64,000 nucleotides of DNA, taken from NCBI GenBank assembly GCA_030765045.1, contig CM060964.1:153848490-153912489 (forward strand), written 5' to 3'. Under the pieces are notes generated by a model. The model ran no database searches and was not told where the DNA came from. It worked only from the letters and a program-made list of their open reading frames with translations. The DNA comes from Tenodera sinensis (Eukaryota > Arthropoda > Insecta > Mantodea > Mantidae). Shown here piece after piece: positions 50,265 to 62,058 of this stretch. Within the stretch, counting starts at the first letter, position 1. Each line of letters begins with the position of its first letter. Made by a program: the position numbers and the translations under genes.

Positions 50265-50651
50265 TATAAACTTAAATTTTTTTTTATAAAAAGGATACTG
50301 GTTTGTTAAATTTTCAAATTGTTTTTATTTACCTTATATGGTGTACTATTTTGCTTAGTAGTATAAGAAAAGGCAGGAAAGAAAACAATACGTAAGGCAC
50401 AGTAACACCAGAGTGTAATCTGTGTGTTACACTCTTCTGGATAGAAAGGGACAATATCAAATTTAGCCCACAGTATTAAAATCTGGAAAAAATAAAGGAG
50501 TCTGTGATATATTTTCCCTACACCTGGAAATATCAGCATGGGAGTTCTTTGGAAGTGTCCTTTTAAACATATTATTTGTGTTGGCATGTAGGGCAGGGAC
50601 CAGCAGGTTACCTGCTCTGTGATGTTATTTTGCTGGGCAGTGCCTCTCTTT

Positions 50652-51349
50652 AAAGTTCTAAGGCTTTCACGGCCGTGGTCTATTGGGTTCCTTCTTCTTC
50701 CCAAACGTTTCGTCTGCGACTACGGCAGACATCTTCAGTGGCGGCGAGGTCGAAGTTTCCTAGTGGAGATATCAGCACCGACTGCGCTGGTCACCACCAG
50801 AGGTGTGGTATTTATGTCGGCGGCTGGAGGGGAAGTACGTTGTGATAGGTCCGGGTGGCCAGTGAGCTGGACTTGTACCAGTGGAGTACTACAAGGAGCT
50901 GGCATCTGATTGGCTGGAGAGGGGTTCTGGATTTTTGTTTTTGTTAACGCTGTTTGTCATATTCTGTTGAGTTTAAGTCCTTCTTCTTTGCAATTGAGAA
51001 GGACTTAAACTCAACAGAATATGGCAAACAGCGTCAAAAAAAAACAAAAATCCAGAACCCCTCTCCAGCCAATCAGACGCCAGCTCCTTGTAGTACTCCA
51101 CTGGTACAAGTCCAGCCCACTGGCCACCCGGACCTATCACAACGTACTTCCTCTCCAGCCGCCGACATAAATACCGCACCTCTGGTGGTGACCAGCGCAG
51201 TCGGTGCTGAGATCTCCACTAGGAAACTTCGACCTCGCCACCACTGAAGATGTCTGCCGTAGTCGCAGACGAAACGTTTGGGAAGAAGAACGAACCCAAT
51301 AGACCACGGCCCACAAGCCCGGTTAATATTGCATCTAGTAGTGCCTCTC
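50652..51349. mobile_element. Penelope-like terminal palindrome (698 bp) with 13 bp target duplication
   Basis: The arms (about 50668-50985 and 50998-51325) are complementary almost throughout, meeting near GCAATTGAGAAGG. AGTGCCTCTCTTT flanks both ends (50639-50651 and 51350-51362). The left outer end includes AAGGCTTTCACGGCCGTGG and the right outer end AGACCACGGCCCACAAGCCC. These are the ends of the PLE group also seen at 37.1 and 55.6 kb. It carries no PLE coding sequence, so it is a solo, head-to-head pair of terminal repeats. Open frames in it are shadows. Confidence 0.88.
51244..51274 (+). ncRNA. Hammerhead-ribozyme-like core (right arm; mirror copy on minus strand at 50708-50738)
   Basis: CTGAAGA (51244-51250), a perfect 6 bp hairpin GTCTGC/GCAGAC (51252-51257 with 51265-51270) and GAAA (51271-51274). 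The left arm carries the same core on the opposite strand (50708-50738), also intact. CUGANGA - stem II - GAAA is the hammerhead core order, and such motifs are known in PLE termini. Stem I/III and the cut site need folding. Confidence 0.55.
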
Positions 51350-51362
51350 TTTTCTCAGCAGA

Positions 51363-52190
51363 GCTGCTTCTAAGAGCACTGGGAGTGATGGTTGCACACA
51401 AACTATCCGCTGAGTGGTGGCAACCTGTGCATTACACCTGAATGCCTTTAGTTGATAAACAGTAGTGCAACCAGTGTTTGTTGCCTTTGTTGGAAAACTT
51501 AAAATTGCTTAATTAACTTATGCCAATGGAGTCTTCTATTCTGCTATCCAAAACACGACAGACATGCCAATATTACAATATATAATATAACATAAGGTTA
51601 TTAAAGGCACTCAATAAATACCTTATAATATAATAGTTTCTCTCTAGGACTCATGGGAGATTTAACGCCAAAGGGCTTCTGCCTGGTGCGCCACTGGTAC
51701 AACCCTCAGTAAATGTGTTTGTGTGTGTTGTTAACAAAAGTAATATTAATTCTAATTCATCAAAAACTAATTGTGCATACTGCAGTCTTAATAATCTGAA
51801 TTAGATTAATTTCAGTATCTTCAGCAATAAAGTAACTGAATTTCATAATTATGTTTAATTCACAGTAACATAAGTAAATATAACAAAACATTCCAACTAC
51901 AATTTAGGTAGCATTTCTACCCTGAATGGTAAATGATAACTGAAATACTGTGAATACAATATAACAACAGATAGGTTTTACGCAAGTACAGTTCATCACA
52001 TGCAGTATATACCATAAATAAAGCTTTCCGTCAAACATTTATCCAGTCTATTATAAAAACAACTTATTAGAATTACAAAACAATATCACAACTTATTCTG
52101 CATGATAATTTGTCAGGTTCAAAACAGAATGACGCCTAAGTAAGTTAATGTGAATGTGGAACATCATATATGGTCAGAGTATATTTAAGC
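51363..52190. other. No identifiable gene
   Basis: AT-rich sequence without recognised coding or repeat structure. Confidence 0.45.
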
Positions 52191-52194
52191 CATT

Positions 52195-52361
52195 TCATTT
52201 TCCAAGCTCACAGCTTTTCGGGATCTTTTCACTCTTTTCTCCTTCACTAATTTGTCCATGTTCGGGGTCATGTCTGAATAACAGGCAAACAAAAAACATT
52301 TGTCAAGTTCACAACTAAAATGAGGTTCCTGTCCTAAGGTTGACATATAGCTTTAAGCACG

Positions 52362-52401
<40 letters not shown>

Positions 52402-52720
52402 CACATATACATGTAGATAGAGCCAAACATACTTAACAGCCTACAAGAAAATCTATATAGTGGCCAATTTATCGGCAGTTCCCAAGAGTTCAACATGGCT
52501 GACATTACACTAAACAGCAGACGAAAGGTGGATAAAAGTATCCCAAAAAGCATCCTGCCAACGTACATAATAAAGGTATTTCTAACCTCAAATATCATAG
52601 GGTTTAAGTATAACGCTTTCAAACCATAATAATGCTTGAACATAGTTACCACACAACAAAGAATGTACTCACCTTCGGCAAATCGTGTTCTGCAATAACA
52701 CTTTCACATAAAATCACTTC
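52195..52720 (-). other. Possible host gene exons (two, small)
   Basis: Minus strand: a clean acceptor (pyrimidine-rich, ending TTATTCAG, at about 52283) precedes an open stretch MTPNMDKLVKEKRVKRSRKA ending VSLENEMA and a stop near 52195. About 390 bp upstream a donor-like AAG^GTGAGT (about 52672) ends a short segment. With that join the same frame is open from the upstream TGA. The fragment is short, basic and unrelated to any TE protein I know. It could be the last exon of a host gene or chance. Between them (52361-52398) is a run of about 38 A on the plus strand. Confidence 0.25.
52361..52398. repeat. Poly(A) tract
   Basis: About 38 consecutive A. No recognisable retroelement body lies directly upstream. 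Confidence 0.95.
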
Positions 52721-53975
52721 CGAGTGCTAAATATCGCAATAAATGCGCTACTGTGTAGCGAACACAAAAATAAACAGTAACTACAACTGCATATACTGCT
52801 CTAAAAGAATTCAAGACAAAATCACGCAAATACAAGCACTAAGTCCACGGATGAAATAACTAATGCAGCGTCTAAACAGAATCTTGTTTTAAAATCTATC
52901 GGTTGGCCTCTCTGCAACGCGTTCATAAACAAGGGTTTCTGTGACAACATAACAGACGCAATAACACCAGCTATGACTGTAGCTTTACCATGGTTGTTAG
53001 TTACGAACAGTTGCCAGCACTAATGCAACCTAATGGATGGAATATCACCAAATATAACCAGACTACACCATAACGGGGGGAAAATGTCAAGGTTGTTTTT
53101 TGGGGTATCTCAATAAGCTGTGCCTACTATACAAGCAAGGAAATTTTCTGGATGAAAAGTTCTTGTAAAATGTACATACATTTGTTTGTTTTAGAATGCA
53201 CCTTTCATTTCCATGTCGTTTTACAGATCAATAATTTCTAATTGTGATGTCATTGGAGCACTGTCTACCTCAACTGAAAATGGTGACGTATGACATGACG
53301 AATAATGGCGATGCAAACAGAACTTTTTAATATATTGTAATACCTTATGACAAATTAAACATTTTGTCACAACCCAATACTTGGTAAACTGGTATAAATT
53401 TTCCCACATGGATACAAATGTACTAGGTATTGACAGTCTTCTACTACCACATTCTGCTACATCAGCCGTAAGGTGTAAATGTACTTCAATGTGCAAAATA
53501 ATAAGTAAACACACTGACAGAATGAACTACAAGACGAGGCACCATGGCACTACACGTGCTTACTGCTGATTGACTTGCACTACTCTTGACTACTGCTCCT
53601 CACATGTGCTCTGTTGACATTTTCCTACTCTGACATCATAAATCCAACACCTGCCGACCCCTGACCCCTGAGGTAGGGTTTCAGAATATAGACTGTTGAC
53701 CGAGAGCTTTACGCCAGCCAATGTGTTACACAGTATGAACATGATAGGCTATCACTTCTGGTGTTCCACATAACTTACCATGTGAAATCTGATATTCTAT
53801 GAATTTTCTTTCCACTGTTTCATATTAAATGTGCATTCAGCATTTTGTTTTACAAGTTCATATTTAGCTCTGTGGTTTGTGAACATGTATAATGAGTGAA
53901 CTGAAGAAACATAGGTAATCTATTTAATATTTCCAAGCATAACACATTAATTACTCTCAATGTACTTACAAACTT
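52721..53975. other. No identifiable gene
   Basis: On the minus strand about 53005-52840 is an open stretch of some 60 codons without a good start (contains ATVIAGVIASVMLSQKPLF). It could be chance or part of an upstream exon. Nothing else was seen. Confidence 0.4.
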
Positions 53976-53979
53976 GATA

Positions 53980-55200
<1,221 letters not shown>

Positions 55201-55622
55201 TCCATTGGTGGTGTTAGGCTTGGAACTGCCATGCATCATGTGCGCATGTGCAGATCACATAGGAGAATGTATATCATATCGTTTGTTGCTGTGGGCACTA
55301 CAGCAGTCTTTTGTGTGCTATCATTAGCAGAACATATGTTGGTAATTTGTGTGCAGTGCCTGTTTTGTCGTCAGCAAAACCTTACACCAAGGAAGCCACC
55401 TGACGTACATGTCAATAATGAAATGGGATAGGCAGCTCAGAGGAACAGGAAGTTGGTGTCAAATGAAGGTAAACATTCCGAGCATGAAGTTTCTGAATGC
55501 AATGTCAAGTGCATTTGTGAGACATTTCAGACAAGCCTGCAGAAATCTATTTGTCAGGTTAGTGTGCAGCTGAACATCCCACCAATAACACTGCGTGCAG
55601 TGCTGCATCAAAAATTGTGTTT

Positions 55623-55949
55623 CATTACGCATTCTTTTCGGGCTTGTAGGCCGTGGTCCAGTAGTTTTATTCTCTGTTTCGTCGAAAACTTTGTCCGGCA
55701 TCTTCAGGGAAGTCAAAGCGGTGAAAAAACAGGCTCTGGCGTCCAAAACAAGACTTGTTTCGTTTCGAGTCTTGTTTTGGACGCCGGAGCCTGTATTTTT
55801 CACAGCTTTGGCTTTCCTGAAGATGCCGGACAAAGTTTTCGGCGAAGTGTTGGAGAATAAAACTACTGGACCACGGCCTACAAGCCCGGAAAGAATGCAT
55901 AATGGAATTAGCAACACCGGCCATGAAAGCCTTAGCATTTATGTGAAAG
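55623..55949. mobile_element. Penelope-like terminal fold-back (327 bp) with 9 bp target duplication
   Basis: ATTGTGTTT lies at both sides (55614-55622 and 55950-55958). The arms (about 55636-55765 and 55766-55905) are inverted around GTTTCGTTTCGAG. Ends match the PLE group: GGGCTTGTAGGCCGTGGTCC on the left and its partner near 55870-55890, then GGCCATGAAAGCCTTAG on the far right. It interrupts the mariner-type transposase just after its helix-turn-helix region. Confidence 0.88.
55817..55847 (+). ncRNA. Degenerate hammerhead-like core
   Basis: CTGAAGA (55817-55823), stem GCCG/CGGC (55825-55828 with 55840-55843), then GAAG where GAAA is expected. The mirror arm on the minus strand (about 55677-55707) keeps GAAA but has a stem mismatch. 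It looks like a decayed version of the motif at 51.24 kb. Confidence 0.4.
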
Positions 55950-56442
55950 ATTGTGTTTGCAAGTATACAAGCTGCAACTTCAACAGATGATTATGGCAAA
56001 CGATAAATGGGAACAAAAATGCTTTGCGGAAACAATGTTCCAAAAAAGTAGACAATGACGATACATTCCTTGTGCATATGCTTTTCAGATGAGTCAATGT
56101 TCCATGTCTGTGGAAAAGTAAACAGACATAATTGTCGCATTTGGGGTCTGAAAATCTGCATGTCTTAACTGAACACCAGCAAGATACCCCTAAATGGAAT
56201 GTTTGGTGTGGGGTATTGCAAGACAGAATCGTTGGTCCCTATTTTTTGCTGTTGAGAACACAGTCACTACAAACACATACCTGGCTATGTTGTAGCTATA
56301 TGCTGTGGTTCAACTCCCTGATGGAACAATTTTCAAATAAGATGGGGCACCACTACACTTTGCCTATGTAGTATGGCCATTCTTGAACACACAATTTCCT
56401 GGAAGATGGATTGGAAGAGAATCACCATACATCACATGGCCT

Positions 56443-57271
56443 CAGGGTTGCCAACCCATACAATCATTTCGATACCGGCAAAATATCATTTTCACTGTTT
56501 TGTCACACCAGCGAAATGAAATTAATTACAAATAGCGATACCACTTTTGCCCTCATGACCTGCTTGCATCCCTCTAAGGCAACCATTTCATATCCTACTA
56601 ATCCTTCTACCCTTTTTCCTGTTTTTGCCAGTGTGCCCAGATCTGGCAATCTCAATGAAGAAAGCACTTCAGGAAAGTGATCAATGGAGAAAACTTGGAA
56701 TACGTGATATTCCATGTGAAATAAAGAATATGCCTGAACCTCACAGTTTCTGGAGTGCTGTTATACACACGTCACCTTGGTGGGAATACTGATTTCAAAG
56801 AACTGGTGGAGTTTGCATTATTTGCCCCACAGAAACACTTCTTGTGAAGGAGTTTTTTCCATACTAGGTTTAATAAAAATCAAAATTAGAAACAGATTGG
56901 CACTAGATATGCTAAATGGGCTTATTCTGTCGTCTCAGGTTATGAAAGAATGTGGTGGATCTGGAAATCTGCAAGTCACCGAGAAGATGTTAAAGTTTAT
57001 CTCAACAAATTTGTATAATGCTGTAACAGTTGAGGAAGATGAACTTTCAGACGAATAGTGTGTGAAACATAAGTACCAAAGTTGTAATACTGATTGAGGT
57101 CATCAATCTTCTAAATGGACACTATAAACATCACTACTATTACATTTTCATGTTAAGCTGATACATTTATTGTTGTGCCATTTGGTTTATGATGTACGAT
57201 AATTTTGAATCCAAATCCATAATTTTGAGTGGCCGGTACGATAATTTTACTTTTAAACATTGGCAACCCTG
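56443..57271 (+). mobile_element. hAT element (829 bp) with perfect 8 bp target duplication
   Basis: It begins CAGGGTTGCCAACCC and ends ATTGGCAACCCTG (12 bp inverted ends). CATGGCCT is directly outside both ends (56435-56442 and 57272-57279). It interrupts the mariner-type transposase, whose reading continues on the other side. It keeps only the 3' end of its own transposase. Confidence 0.96.
56777..57058 (+). pseudogene. hAT transposase, dimerisation-domain end
   Basis: The 93-codon stretch has HRNTSCEGVFSILGLIKIKI, then RNRLALDMLNGLILSSQVMK and TEKMLKFISTNLYNAV, the C-terminal hAT dimerisation pattern (N-x-S-x-E-R-x-F-S...K-x-K-x-R-N-R-L). The Arg of the usual CERVFS is Gly here. The catalytic part is deleted, so the element depends on a full-length relative. 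Confidence 0.85.
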
Positions 57272-57500
57272 CATGGCCTGCTAAACCACAACACCTGATG
57301 CCATTTAATTTTTTCCTGTGGGGGATTTATCAGGTCTACATGACACCAGTACATGATTTAGCAGACTTACAACAAAGAATTTATGCTGCTGTCGACAATG
57401 TTACACCAAAGATGCTTCACATGGGTTGAAGTTGAATACCGATTGAACATTTCCTGTGCTGCTAATGGCAACCATGTTGAAGTTTATGACCCATGAGGAA

Positions 57501-57860
57501 CCATAATGAATACCATTTTCACTATTTATAACAGGTGGTTTCATCTACAGATGAAGTTATAGCTATTTCTTTTGTTATACCTATAAACAGGACGTGCGCA
57601 CGTGCGCTTGTGCATGTGTGTGTGTGTAGTACAATCATTCACTTATGAAAATTTAATTTACACCTTGAAACTAACTTGGACAGGCACTATTATAATACCA
57701 GACATAAAGCTGACTTAGCAGTTCTTAGCCATACTGCATTTTATGAGAGGATGCCTAGTTTCATAGGTGTAAAATTTTATAAGTCTTCCAGTTCCTATCT
57801 AGAAATGTAAAGGTAATATTTTGTTGTATATCCCCCTTCAACTGCCTCAGAAGACTGAAC
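57501..57860. other. No gene seen
   Basis: Contains a (GT)n/GTGCGC patch at about 57595-57632 and otherwise unremarkable AT-rich DNA up to the LINE 3' end. Confidence 0.5.
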
Positions 57861-57927
57861 AAAGTATAAATTTAAATTATGTTGAAAAGTTTTTAATTAA
57901 CATAGCTTATTATAATGTTGTTGTTAG

Positions 57928-58884
57928 CTAATGCTGGATTTCTGACAATGAAGTCATTAATCCTCTTGCCCCCCAATATTTTTCACTGATGGATGGGGCA
58001 CTAGAAGTGACTGGGCATATTTGAAGGTGGTCTAGATCCATTTCCTCTTGCAGATCACATAGAGGACAGAGTGGTGAAGAATATATCCCAATTCTGTTTA
58101 AATGTTTTGCCAGACAATCATGTCCTGTAATCAACCTGAAGGTTGCAACTGCTGTTTTTCGAGGATACTCAGGAATCACTGTTTGAATGTTTGGTAGTTC
58201 CCATCTTTTATTCTTTGATTTTTCATAGTAATATTTTGCAATAATTTTTTTGAATTCAGAGTTGACTAATCTTTTAGCTGCATAAAATGGTAAATTAACT
58301 ATAGACTTTAGTACACCGCTGGTACCCTTTTTTGCAAGAAAATCAGCTTTCTCATTACCACTCAGTCCACAGTGAGCCGGTATCCATTGGAAGACTAGGT
58401 GTTTTTGAAGTGCTGTTAGATGGCTAAGCATCTTCCAACATTCTATAATAATTTGGTTTTTTGGTGACAACTTGGAAGTAATTGCTATAATTGCTGACCT
58501 GGAATCTGAGAGAATAACTGCTTGCTGAAAATGTGAAATTCTGCACAAAAGATTTTGTAGGGCCATTCGAACTGCTTCAATTTCTCCATCAAAGTTAGTG
58601 GTTCCATAACTTAAAGACTTGTAATAGGAAAAGAGGTGACATGTGACTCCAGCACCTGCTCCATCTTGGTTTGATATCAATGATCCATCAGTATAAATAT
58701 GGAGCCACTCATGTTCTGGAAATCTAGTATGGATTGTCTCTAATGCCAATAATTTTAGAACACTAGTTGGAGTATCACTTTTTTTAACTTCTTCTGTCAG
58801 GTGTAAATAATATGTGATGTCTAATGTATGTGTTGGATTGACTTTAGATATGAAGTTTTCCTTTGAATTAGGGAAGGTGCACAT
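57928..58884 (-). pseudogene. LINE RNase H domain and C-terminal zinc knuckle (318 codons open)
   Basis: RNase H positions are intact: LHIYTDGSLIS (Asp), FDGEIEAVRMAL (Glu), AVILSDSRSAI (Asp) and QWIPAHCGLSGNEKADFLAK (His, Asp). It ends with CPLCDLQEEMDLDHLQICP, the C-x2-C...H-x4-C knuckle, and KYWGARGLMTSLSEIQH. RNase H in this position marks I-group LINEs. Stops and shifts at about 58880-59025 separate it from the thumb. The same terminal arrangement, more divergent, is at 34.4 and 60.9 kb. Confidence 0.92.
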
Positions 58885-59524
58885 CCTTCTTGATGTCTTG
58901 AATTTTGGAAAGAAAGCTCTCCTGAGTCTTTAGTGTATGTGTAAAATTTCTCTTGTGCCATGTATTGAATGGGAGCCTGATCAACTTTTCGTGTTGAATA
59001 AGAGCCACTTTTTCTATTTCATATTCAATGGGGTATTGGTTGGTTAGTATCTATTGGTGTGGTTTTGATAGCACCTGTAATTAATCTCAGACTTTGGTTT
59101 TGAAAGATTTGAATTTTTTTTGTGTTTGCTGTTACCAGAACTTCGCTGCAGTAAGTAAATAATGGTTTTATATATACATTGTATGTTGTGTTAAGCGTTG
59201 CTCTGGAATATCCCCACTTCATTCCTGTTAGACGTTTTAACAGTGAAAGGCGCCTCTCTGCTCTTTGTATTACATTTTCTATTTGTTTGGTCCATGTAAG
59301 TTTGGTATCAAATGTAACTCCTAAATACTTTGCTTCCTTTGTTTCTGGTAATTGTTGACCCTGAAAATTTAGTTTTATTTTTAGTGGTTTTTTTCTTAGT
59401 GAAAAGATTTGGTAGTTTGATTTTGATGTATTAACAGCCATTAAATTTTCTTTGGTCCACCTCTGTAAGTTGGTTAAGGATTGTTGCATGGTTTTTTCCA
59501 GTTCTGTACTTTTGCTTTTTGGTT

Positions 59525-60748
59525 TTAAGTCCACATTACTAGGTCATCAGCAAATAGTGCACACTTCACGCCTGATTCTTGTATTTGTTGTGGTAGATCA
59601 TTAATAAATATATTAAAAAGTGTAGTGCTGAGCACTGCACCTTGTGGTAAGCCACGGTGTACTTGTTTATATTTAGATATATTTCTTCCATATCTGGTTG
59701 CAATAAAGCGTTGTGTTAGGAAATGACATAGCCATGAAAACATTGGACCTTGTGTCCCTATTTTTTTTACTTTCTTTAGTAGTTTTGTTCTGCATATAGA
59801 ATCATATGCACTTTGAAAATCAATAAAAACTGATAAATTATCTTCTTTTCTATTGAAGGAGTCTTTGATTTCTTGACTGAGAAGTAAGACTTGTTCATTT
59901 GTAGAGTGGAACTCTCTGAATCCAGCTTGACATGGGGATATTAAATTTTGTGATTCTAGGAACCAATTTAACCTGTTTGACACCATTCTTTCCATCACTT
60001 TTGCTATTATGCTGGTAAGAGCTATTGGTCTATAATTTTTTATTTCTGATGCTGTTTTGTCTTTCTTCAAGAGTGGGACAATTATTGCTTTTCGCCATTC
60101 AGCAGGTACAGTGGTTTTCCAGGATAGATTGTAGAGTTTCAGTAGTTGTTGTTTTGCTGTTTTCCCAAGGTTTTTTATGAACTCTGGGTGTATGTGATCT
60201 GGTCCAGGAGACTTTTTGTTTTTTAGATTATTTATTGCAATGTTCAATTCTTGCATATTAAAATTTTGAAAAAACATATTGCACCGAGTGTTAGGATTAC
60301 ATTCTCTTTCTTGTTTCAAATCTTTCTTAAATTCTTTACGTTCCTTTTTATTATTTCTTGTTACTTTGTGTGAATTAGCATAATATTTATTGAATGTTTC
60401 GGCTATGACTGCATCATTTACTAACATTTTATTGTTGTGTATGATAGGTGTGCTGTTGTTTTCTTTCCTGTCCTTGACATTTTTTATGAACTTATGAGCT
60501 TTGTTACCATCTGTCCTATAATCCATTTTTTCTAAGAAATTATTAAAGTGATTCCTTTTAGCAGTATTAATTTCTTTTTTTAGTGAGGCACATTTCTTCC
60601 TCCATATTTGTGTATCTGATATGTTTTTTGTTTGTTCAGCTGTATTTCTAGCTATATCCCTTTGCTTTTTCAGTTCTTCTAACTGGGGGTTCCAAAAGGG
60701 TTTGAAATTTTTAATTCTTCCACGAGGAATAATGTGGAATGTATTCAT
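59525..60748 (-). pseudogene. LINE reverse transcriptase (407 codons open)
   Basis: It reads from the linker (PRGRIKNFKPFWNPQLEELK) through KSPGPDHIHPEFIKNLG, WRKAIIVPLLKKDKTASEIK then NYRPIALTSIIAKVMER, AGFREFHSTNEQVLLL, FIDFQSAYDS (motif A, catalytic Asp present), RGLPQGAVLSTTLFNIFIND and CALFADDLVMW (motif C, FADD intact, about residues 400-403). All RT catalytic Asp residues are present. A frameshift directly after FADDLVMW (about 59530) joins it to the thumb piece 59534-59025 (QRWTKENLMAVNTSKSNYQI, EAKYLGVTFDTKLTWTKQI). Function in the family: target-primed reverse transcription of element RNA. Confidence 0.92.
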
Positions 60749-60904
60749 TAATTTTAATTACCATTTCATCTCCTACAACCTATACACCTCTGTAATCTTA
60801 TGACTTTCTTTTATGTATTTTACACTGTACTGAACTGTAATAAATAAATAAGTAAATAAATAAATATGTAAATATATAAGAAAAATAAAAAATAAATCTC
60901 ATTA

Positions 60905-61070
60905 CTTTACACCAATATGTGTCCTGTGTAACGATCCAGCAGAAATGAACGAAGACCACTTGAAGACCTGTGAAGCATTAAGATCAGAAGAAACTACAGT
61001 TCAAAAGTATTGGAAAGCACGAATGCTAATGGCTTCATTGCCAGATGCAAGGCACTAGAAAACAACAACA
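60905..61070 (+). pseudogene. I-type LINE 3' terminal fragment, second copy
   Basis: Nearly identical to 34368-34530: CACCAATATGTGTCCTGTGT onward, encoding the zinc knuckle (Pro-Ala-Glu-Met-Asn-Glu-Asp-His-Leu), KYWKARMLMASLPDARH and a stop, then an AACAACAAC tail. The strand is opposite to the adjacent LINE, so it is a separate insertion. The 60760-60900 stretch before it is a (TAAA)n-rich tail-like segment. Confidence 0.8.
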
Positions 61071-61223
61071 ACTTTAATCCACAGTTTTTACTTTTATGCT
61101 GTATTGAATTAATATGTATATTAACAAATTTTGTCAATGTTTTAGTACTTCAGTTTTTATATTATAACCATAAAACTGAATTTTAGCTGTATTTAAGCAA
61201 TTGATTTTCAAATGACTATTACA

Positions 61224-61694
61224 GGTCGCTTACTTCTTGACGAATGAAAATGTTATATGAAAGGCTGAATGCGAGTCACTGCTCAGCTTTTCCGGGAACG
61301 TTCGCATCGAAAGAGAGAAGGTACAGTCTGCAGTGAGATGACGCACATGCTTCTGAGCTGAAGTAGTACAGCACTACAAATCTATTTATCACACTTCCAG
61401 TAATATCAGCCACACGTATTATACACTATACCTCTATAACTGTTTGCGCTTAACTTTATTGCATTTCTTCTATTCCCTACATTTCTCTCTCGTCTTCCTT
61501 GTCTGTTTTGCTGTTATTTTCATTGTATGCATACATCCGTGCCGCACAAAACTTTTGCAGTCGACTGTATACACAAGCGCGACAGAGGAAAACAGAGGTG
61601 TCTGTTATCGTAGCATAAACATTTGCTGACCTGTTTATTAAGGATAGGCCTACTCACTGGATTTCTGCTCAAGGTCATTCGTCAAGAACAAACG
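61224..61694. mobile_element. Candidate MITE of about 470 bp
   Basis: CTTGACGAATGA near the left end (about 61228) and its complement TCATTCGTCAAG near the right (about 61677-61688). No target duplication was settled. The open stretch inside (61444-61629) is not recognised. Confidence 0.5.
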
Positions 61695-61804
61695 CGCAAC
61701 CTATAACTGCAATAACCTCTGTCAATTTTGTGACTTGTGACTTGATAGCAGTACCTACGGCAAATTTTAGCTAGGTTTCAAACAATCAATTCTTTTTGTC
61801 AAAT

Positions 61805-61965
61805 TGTTCTATTTATTCCCGCCTTTAGCTGTACTGGTCATACCATTGGCCTTTTTATCTTTGGGATACATTAGTTGTTGGCAATGGTATTAACTTGTAT
61901 ACAGCTGACACCTTTTTTCCTTTGGGTTTCTACATTAGATCTACACACACATTATAGGTCTACAA
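61805..61965 (-). mobile_element. Degenerate SINE fragment
   Basis: It follows the order of the SINE at 19.61-19.87 kb: TTTATTCCCGCCTTTAGCTG, GTTGTTGGCAATG-like, a TTTGGGTTTCTAC-like block and ACACACACATT. The tRNA head is not recognisable. Confidence 0.5.
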
Positions 61966-62058
61966 GTTAGAAAAGAACCTCGGAAGATGTTGGTAGTCAC
62001 GTGACTGAACTGGGAGGGGTAAGCAGCAGGCAGCAGCAGCCCGTTAGGCCGAGTTACA

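Larger units (their letters stand above)
55230..57500 (+). pseudogene. mariner-type transposase, interrupted by a PLE tail and a hAT
   Basis: Three coding pieces read in order. 55440-55613: the helix-turn-helix region ending QVSVQLNIPPITLRAVLHQK. 55959-56434: LQVYKLQLQQM, then a HxxNCRIWGSEN-like block (the usual glycine is changed), TPKWNVWCGVLQDRIVGPYF (catalytic context) and FPGRWIGRE. 57280-57480: PFNFFLWGIYQVYMTPVHDL, ADLQQRIYAAVDNVTPKMLH and a HVEVYDP-like end. This is the insect mariner/IS630 type whose isolated ends occur at 0-0.4 and 32.3 kb. Stops and shifts inactivate it apart from the insertions. Confidence 0.85.
57861..60755 (-). mobile_element. I-type LINE, 5' truncated, two-thirds of ORF2 retained
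   Basis: Minus strand, order RT, thumb, RNase H, zinc knuckle. The reading starts at about 60748 in the linker between endonuclease and RT. The endonuclease and ORF1 are absent. The RT and RNase H parts have long open frames, so the copy is younger than most of the window. The 3' end near 57.86 kb is AT-rich without a clean tail. Confidence 0.88.

Noticed and set aside
50306..51441. Protein-coding frames across the 50.65-51.35 kb region
   Set aside because: Each frame is mirrored on the other arm of the palindrome and matches no protein. They are shadows of a structural repeat.
55453..55990. Open frames of 131-159 codons on both strands
   Set aside because: They cross the junction of the mariner-type gene and the PLE fold-back and are generated by the inverted arms.
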